Shown piece by piece: positions 5,988 through 10,265 of a DNA stretch of 10,265 bases. Under the pieces are notes generated by a model that saw only the letters and a program-made list of their open reading frames with translations, was not told where the DNA came from and made no database searches. Origin of the DNA: Azoarcus sp031555955 (GTDB lineage: Bacteria; Pseudomonadota; Gammaproteobacteria; Burkholderiales; Rhodocyclaceae); NCBI GenBank assembly GCA_031555955.1, contig JAVBTY010000094.1, positions 1-10,265 of the forward strand, written 5' to 3'. The position numbers and the translations under genes are program-made. How positions within the stretch are numbered: position 1 is the stretch's first letter; each line of letters starts with the position of its first letter.

Positions 5988-7772
5988 ATGGTGGAATTTT
6001 CTAAAGCCGGTTCGACCGGCCGACGTGCGAACGGGACAGGAAAGCGCCCCGAGGACTTCAGGCCCGGCGAGGCTGCCCGCCGCGCGCTGGAGCAGATGCA
6101 TGAGGCATTCGAAGGCTCGGTCGACCCCCTGGGAATGGCCGCGCCCATTGTCCATGCCCAGCTGGCGTGGCTCTCCCACCCTCAGGAGCTGTCGGAGCGG
6201 CTGCTCAAACTGTCTTCATCCCTGTGGGCGCTCCAGTGGCATTCGTTTTACCGCCTGCGGGGAATCGAAAGTGAAGACCCTATCGCGCCGCATGCCGACG
6301 ATGCCCGCTTCGCCGATCCGGTATGGACGGAATCGCCCGTCTGGGATCTGACCAAGGAATGGTATCTGGCCTGCACTCACCACATGCAGGACATGCTCTA
6401 CGACACGCCGGGGCTGGCGGGGAAGGAACGGCGGCGGGCCGCGTTCTGGTGGCGGAAGTGGCTCAATGCGGTGGCTCCCACCAATTTCCTGTGGAGCAAT
6501 CCGGTCGCCCTGCGCAAGGCGCTGGAAACGCGCGGCGAAAGCCTCGTTCAGGGGTTCCGCAACTGCCTTGATGACATGCAGGCCGGCGGCGTGCGGATGA
6601 CCGGCGCGGAAGATTTCACCGTCGGCGAAAATCTCGCCACCACGCCGGGCGCGGTGGTGTTCCGCAACCGCCTGCTGGAAGTGATCCACTACACGCCAAC
6701 ACAGCCAAAGGTTCATGCCCGCCCGGTGGTGATCGTTACACCGTGGATCAACAAGTTCTACATCCTCGATCTCGTACCGAAAAAAAGCATGGTGCGTTTC
6801 CTGCTCGACCAGGGGCTGGACGTATTCATCACAAGCTGGAAAAACCCGGACGCCTCGATGCGGGATGTGGGTTTCGACGACTACATCACCGACGGCGTGC
6901 ACGCAGCAATCGAAACCGCCCGCCGCCTCACCGGGCAGAGCGCGGTGCACGCTGCCGGTTACTGCATCGGCGGCACGGCGCTGGCGATCTACATGGCCTG
7001 GGCGAACCGGCATTTCAAGGCGGATGAGCAGCCCGTGGCGGACTGGACCCTGTTCACCACGCTGACCGATTTCGCCAAACCTGGCGATATCGAAGTATTC
7101 ATCGACGAGGCAAGCATCCGCTACCTCACCGTGCAGATGGAGCAGAAAGGCTTTCTCGACGGCAAGGAAATGGCATCCGCCTTCCGGCTGCTGCGCTCCA
7201 ACAGCCTGATCTGGCACTACGTTGTGCACGGCTGGCTGTACGGCGAAGCGCCGCCGCCTTTCGACGTGCTGTTCTGGAACATGGACACCACGCGCATGCC
7301 CGCCGCAATGCACGCCTGGTATCTGCGCGAGCTATACCTGCGCAACCGTCTGATCCGCCCGGACGCACTCACCGTGGCCGGTGAATCCATCTCCCTCGAA
7401 CGCATCACCCAGCCGCTCTACGCGGTCGCCGCCGAGGACGACCACATCGCGCCGTGGGCCCAGACCTTCCGCATCAACAATTTCGTTACTGGGCCGAAGC
7501 GCTATGTGCTGTCCAGTTCCGGACACATCCTCGGCATCGTCAACCCCGTGGTGAAACCCCCGAAACGCAAATACCGGGTGGCTGACGTGCACCGCTCCCA
7601 GACCGCCGATGCCTGGCATAACCACGCAAAAGAACACGCCGGAAGCTGGTGGGAAGACTGGATGGCGTGGCTCAAACCGCGCGCGGGAGAACTGGTCGAA
7701 GCCCGCCCGGCGGCAACCAAAGCGTTTCCCTCGCTGGCTTCCGCGCCGGGGACTTACGTGCGGGAAAGCTGA
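5988..7772 (+). CDS. phaC: Class I polyhydroxyalkanoate synthase
   Basis: A 594-residue enzyme that polymerises (R)-3-hydroxyacyl-CoA (typically 3-hydroxybutyryl-CoA) into PHA at the granule surface. The N-terminal PhaC_N region spans about 60-235 and the alpha/beta-hydrolase catalytic domain about 240-560. The lipase-like box GYCIGGT (324-330) supplies nucleophile Cys326; Asp485 in EDDHIAPW and His513 in SSGHILGIVNP complete the triad. PWINKFYILDL (252-262) and SWWEDWMAWL (553-562) are further family signatures, and it ends in PGTYVRES. Length matches class I enzymes (C. necator PhaC, 589). The ATG at 5988 is preceded by GGAAGGA with a 10-base gap; nearby ATGs at 5977 and 5983 are out of frame. 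It appears monocistronic: no phaA, phaB, phasin or phaE follows. Chain-length preference cannot be read with certainty, though the box is class I rather than class II style. Confidence 0.96.
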   Translation: MVEFSKAGSTGRRANGTGKRPEDFRPGEAARRALEQMHEAFEGSVDPLGMAAPIVHAQLAWLSHPQELSERLLKLSSSLWALQWHSFYRLRGIESEDPIAPHADDARFADPVWTESPVWDLTKEWYLACTHHMQDMLYDTPGLAGKERRRAAFWWRKWLNAVAPTNFLWSNPVALRKALETRGESLVQGFRNCLDDMQAGGVRMTGAEDFTVGENLATTPGAVVFRNRLLEVIHYTPTQPKVHARPVVIVTPWINKFYILDLVPKKSMVRFLLDQGLDVFITSWKNPDASMRDVGFDDYITDGVHAAIETARRLTGQSAVHAAGYCIGGTALAIYMAWANRHFKADEQPVADWTLFTTLTDFAKPGDIEVFIDEASIRYLTVQMEQKGFLDGKEMASAFRLLRSNSLIWHYVVHGWLYGEAPPPFDVLFWNMDTTRMPAAMHAWYLRELYLRNRLIRPDALTVAGESISLERITQPLYAVAAEDDHIAPWAQTFRINNFVTGPKRYVLSSSGHILGIVNPVVKPPKRKYRVADVHRSQTADAWHNHAKEHAGSWWEDWMAWLKPRAGELVEARPAATKAFPSLASAPGTYVRES

Positions 7773-7944
7773 AATGCCCGGTTTCCGGCCTTGCGTTCAG
7801 GGCGCAGCTGGCAGGAAAAACGTTCTGGCCGGTGCAGGCGGCGCCTCACGAAAATTCAGCCGCCGGACCGGCTGCAGGCGGGTTTCAGATAAAAATATGC
7901 ACATATCATGATTTGTTCATGATCCCGCCGTCTGTCGTGCTGTC
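7773..7944. other. Gene-free gap downstream of phaC
   Basis: No gene is supported here. It contains a 6-bp stem CAGCCG/CGGCTG (7857-7862 with 7869-7874, loop CCGGAC), without the T tract of a Rho-independent terminator, and an unusually AT-rich patch (7886-7923) that includes a perfect inverted repeat. No left inverted repeat matching the right end of the IS30 remnant is seen, so the left IS border is probably lost. Confidence 0.6.
7905..7923. repeat. Perfect 7-bp inverted repeat, operator-like
   Basis: ATCATGA-TTTGT-TCATGAT: 7-base arms with exact complementarity around a 5-base centre, in an AT-rich island within GC-rich DNA. TATCAT (7904-7909), a five-of-six -10 match, overlaps the left arm. 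It could be a dimeric regulator site or an old IS target; function unknown. Confidence 0.6.
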
Positions 7945-8499
7945 ACTTCCGATCTGCTTCGACGGTGACGCGCGAACTGGCGCGCAACACGGCTGAAAAG
8001 CACTACGCTGCGCTGCGGGCGGGACATCCGTCGCAGGCTTGCCGACGCCGTGGCCAGGTCAGGCTCAAGGCGGATTCACCGCTGTTTGCCCGGGTGCCTG
8101 CTCATGACCGGATTGCCCGACTGCTCTGCTCAATCCGTGCTGGAAGCCTTCGCGGCCAGGTTTCGCCACGTTCCGGCATGCGTACGCGAAACGCTGACCT
8201 GCGATCAGGGCAGGGAGATGGCCAGGCACGAAGAACTGGCGCGGCGTTTGAAGATCGACGTCTATTTCGTTGATCCGCACAGTCCGTGGCAGAGGCCCAC
8301 CAACGAAAACACCAACGGGCTGATTCGTGAATACCTGCCCAAAGGCCTCGATCTGGCGCCAGTCTCACAAGGCTGCCTCAACGCCATTGCGCGCCAACTG
8401 AATGACCGGCCACGCAACTGTCTCCAGTTCGAAACCCACGCTGAGGTATTTGCGCGGGAAATCATCAACATGAAATCAGGTGTTGCACTTCAAACCTGA
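7945..8499 (+). pseudogene. IS30-family transposase remnant (internal deletion and frameshift)
   Basis: A decayed transposase in two frames. The 5' piece (about 7945-8096) reads RSASTVTRELARNTAEKHY and then Arg-rich sequence, matching the end of the IS30 helix-turn-helix and following linker. The 3' piece (about 8098-8499, another frame) reads SVLEAFAARFRHVP, LTCDQGREMARHEEL, YFVDPHSPWQRPTNENTNG, LIREYLPKGLDL, QLNDRPRNCL, and ends GVALQT. The Asp codon at 8203 and Glu codon at 8305 have 33 residues between them, the DD(33)E spacing of IS30 transposases. The N-terminal start and the middle region with the first catalytic Asp are absent, so roughly half of a normal 320-380-residue transposase is gone and it cannot be active. 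The usual Gly in WQRGTNEN is Pro here. No other IS gene is present. The element separates phaC from mfd. Confidence 0.85.
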
Positions 8500-8501
8500 G
8501 G
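8480..8501. mobile_element. Probable right terminal repeat of the IS30-family remnant
   Basis: GGTGTTGCACTTCAAACCTG overlaps the last transposase codons and stop. IS30-family elements commonly end this way, with GTTGCACTT-type sequence at the right end just at the transposase stop. The matching left copy is not found in 7773-7950, so this assignment rests on position and resemblance only. Confidence 0.45.
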
Positions 8502-8672
8502 CCGTCCAGTAAAGAGCGAGCAAGGCGCGCTGCGGGCGGCGCGCTGGGCCAGGGCGGCGGCATCTGCACATGGGGAACGGGCTGCTTGGCCGCGATGGCT
8601 TTGGCGCGGGAAGCCGGGTGAAACGCGCGGGTGCTCACGGATCATCCTGGCCGGTACGGCAACGGCTTCCCC

Positions 8673-8678
8673 TATAAT
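8673..8678 (+). promoter_or_regulatory. Candidate -10 element of the mfd promoter
   Basis: A perfect TATAAT, 36 bases before the mfd ATG. The -35 is poor: TGGCCG (8648-8653) at a 19-base spacing is the nearest candidate. Transcription would start near 8685, leaving a leader of about 30 nt. It lies outside the IS remnant, so mfd expression should not depend on the element. Confidence 0.5.
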
Positions 8679-8714
8679 CCCGCTCCTGCCGTTTTCATCC
8701 CCACGCCGCCTTCC

Positions 8715-10265
8715 ATGCCCGATTTTCCTTGCCTGCTGCCCGGCCTCGCCGCTTTGTCCATGCCCAAACCTGGAGGGCGGCTCGATCTGCCGCCGCTGGC
8801 AGGGTCGGGCGATGCGCTGGCGCTGGCGCAGATCGCGGGGCAGTGCCGGATGCTGACGGTCATCACCGCCAATCCGCTCGACGCCCAGCGCCTGCAGGAA
8901 GAAATCGCGTGGATCGCGCCGCAGTTGCGCCTGCACCAGCTACCGGACTGGGAGACGCTGCCTTACGACAGTTTCTCGCCGCACCAGGATCTTGTTTCCG
9001 AGCGTCTGTCCACGCTGTACGCAATCAGCCGCGGCGAGGCGGACGTGGTGCTGGCGCCAGCCTCCACCGCGCTGTACCGCATGGCGCCGCCAGCCTGGCT
9101 GGCCGCCTATACGTTTTTTCTCCAGCAGGGCGAAACGCTGGATGTCGAGCAGCTGCGCGCGCAGATGGCGCTCGCGGGCTACGCCCATGTCACCCAGGTG
9201 GTCAGCCCGGGGGAATTTTCGGTGCGTGGCGGGCTGATCGACCTGTATCCGATGGGGGCTGCATTGCCCTACCGGATCGACCTGTTCGACGATGAAATCG
9301 AGAGCATCCGGACCTTTGATCCGGACACCCAGCGCACCGTTTTCCCCACGAAAAACATCCGCCTGCTGCCAGCACGCGAATTTCCGCTCGACGAAACCGG
9401 ACGCAGCCGTTTCCGCAGCCGTTTCCGCGAAACCTTCGAGGGCGATCCGTCACGCGCGGCGATCTACAAGGATGTGTCCAACGGCATCGCGCCGGCCGGC
9501 ATCGAGTATTACCTGCCGCTGTTTTTCGACACCACCGCGACGCTGTTCGATTACCTGCCGGCGAATACGCCGGTGCTGCTGCACAGCGATGTGCCGGGCT
9601 CGATCGCCGAATTCTGGCGCGACACGCGCTCGCGCTACGATCTGCTCAAGGGCGACCGCACCCGCCCGGTGCTGCCGCCGGAACAGTTGTTTCTCAACGA
9701 CGAAACCTTCTTTCTCGCGCTCAAGGACCGCCCCCGCCTGACGCTCGCCGGAGGAATGGCAAACGAAGCCTCCGGCGAAGCTGCGCGCGCAGAGTGCGGC
9801 GCAGCGCAGGCGCTGCCGGATGTCGCGGTCGACCGCAAGGCCGCCGATCCGCTCGCCCGGCTCAAGGCCTTGCTCGATGGCGAATGGCGCCGCGACGGCG
9901 GCCGCGTGCTGCTGCTGGCCGACTCTCCCGGCCGGCGCGAGACGATGGCGGAGTACCTCGCGGAATACAGTCTGCATCCGGCGGCCAGCGCGGATTTTGC
10001 CGCTTTCGCCGCCGCCGACGCGGCATTCGCCCTTGGCGTGGGCCCGCTCGCCAGCGGCTTTTTGCTGCCGGAAGCGAAGATCGCCATCGTCACCGAAACC
10101 GAGCTTTACGCCGCCACCGCCCGTACCCGCGTGCGGCGCGACACGCGCAAGGCGGCGACGATGGAGGGCTGGCTGCGCGACCTGTCCGAGCTGAAGGTGG
10201 GCGATCCGGTGGTGCACGTGTCCCACGGCATCGGCCGCTATCTCGGCCTGATCAGCATGAATCTG
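8715..10265 (+). CDS. mfd: Transcription-repair coupling factor Mfd, N-terminal 517 residues (runs off right edge)
   Basis: Mfd displaces RNA polymerase stalled at DNA lesions and recruits UvrA for nucleotide excision repair. The visible part is the N-terminal UvrB-homology module (about 1-340), with LPDWETLPYDSFSPHQDL, SPGEFSVRGGLIDLYPMG (164-181), LFDDEIESIRTFD and the GIEYYLPLFF block. A linker/D3 region follows to about 490. The start of the RNA-polymerase-interacting (CarD-like) domain is LKVGDPVVHVSHGIGRYLGL, from residue 493. The helicase-like translocase and C-terminal domains lie beyond the window; E. coli Mfd has 1148 residues. No frame break is seen. The ATG at 8715 has no obvious Shine-Dalgarno; an in-frame ATG 15 codons later (8760) is an alternative, but homologues usually include residues before it. 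It has its own candidate promoter (TATAAT at 8673). Confidence 0.96.
   Translation, partial: MPDFPCLLPGLAALSMPKPGGRLDLPPLAGSGDALALAQIAGQCRMLTVITANPLDAQRLQEEIAWIAPQLRLHQLPDWETLPYDSFSPHQDLVSERLSTLYAISRGEADVVLAPASTALYRMAPPAWLAAYTFFLQQGETLDVEQLRAQMALAGYAHVTQVVSPGEFSVRGGLIDLYPMGAALPYRIDLFDDEIESIRTFDPDTQRTVFPTKNIRLLPAREFPLDETGRSRFRSRFRETFEGDPSRAAIYKDVSNGIAPAGIEYYLPLFFDTTATLFDYLPANTPVLLHSDVPGSIAEFWRDTRSRYDLLKGDRTRPVLPPEQLFLNDETFFLALKDRPRLTLAGGMANEASGEAARAECGAAQALPDVAVDRKAADPLARLKALLDGEWRRDGGRVLLLADSPGRRETMAEYLAEYSLHPAASADFAAFAAADAAFALGVGPLASGFLLPEAKIAIVTETELYAATARTRVRRDTRKAATMEGWLRDLSELKVGDPVVHVSHGIGRYLGLISMNL

Noticed and set aside
6216..7313. 365-codon minus-strand open frame antisense to phaC
   Set aside because: It lies wholly inside phaC, whose triad and signatures are intact; no ribosome site or family motif.
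7649..7996. Open frames spanning the phaC 3' end into the IS remnant
   Set aside because: They start inside phaC in another frame and cross the IS border, so they join unrelated DNA and cannot be a real gene.
8050..8499. Intact small 149-residue gene
   Set aside because: The sequence is the C-terminal part of an IS30-type transposase; the first catalytic Asp and DNA-binding part are missing, so it is a fragment and not a separate gene.
9450..10226. 258-codon minus-strand open frame antisense to mfd
   Set aside because: Opposite a well-conserved Mfd region; Arg/Ala/Gly-rich with no recognisable features.

Overview
This is a GC-rich, tightly packed chromosomal stretch, most likely from a betaproteobacterium. 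The evidence is the protein style (an AlaA-type aminotransferase with the GLSKNYRSCGYRAGW signature, a class I PHA synthase, a PIN-PhoH protein and Mfd) and the layout, in which an alaA/hom threonine-pathway cluster diverges from a Mth938 - bcp - phoH run. From memory that layout is typical of Betaproteobacteria. I cannot assign genus; Nitrosomonadales- or Rhodocyclales-like lineages would fit.

Layout. Positions 1-2430 (minus strand) hold an apparent operon: an AlaA-like aminotransferase, a small GNAT acetyltransferase, then homoserine dehydrogenase (hom), which runs off the left edge. The junctions are extremely tight: one base between alaA and the GNAT gene, and an ATGA overlap between the GNAT gene and hom. 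A 179-bp divergent intergenic region (2431-2609) carries back-to-back candidate sigma70 promoters. Positions 2610-5033 (plus strand) hold a Mth938-domain protein, a Bcp/PrxQ peroxiredoxin lacking both usual resolving cysteines, and a PIN-PhoH ATPase. A universal stress protein gene (5118-5561, minus) converges on phoH, with an imperfect Rho-independent terminator between them that serves usp.

A 426-bp gene-poor divergent region leads to phaC (5988-7772), a full-length class I polyhydroxyalkanoate synthase with an intact Cys-Asp-His triad. No phaA or phaB follows. Instead there is a decayed IS30-family insertion sequence (about 7945-8500) with an internal deletion and frameshift; it keeps the second Asp and the Glu of DD(33)E but has lost the first Asp. 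A 19-bp AT-rich inverted repeat lies just upstream of it. mfd (transcription-repair coupling factor) begins at 8715 behind a perfect TATAAT and runs off the right edge after 517 codons.

The content is mostly housekeeping: amino-acid biosynthesis, peroxide defence, RNA metabolism, stress response, carbon storage and DNA repair. I see no defence system, CRISPR array, prophage, tRNA or rRNA, and no clear case for a new system. The observations most worth checking are the GNAT gene wedged into the alaA-hom operon, the cysteine-poor peroxiredoxin, the IS30 scar behind phaC with its palindrome, and the shared palindrome at the divergent promoters.
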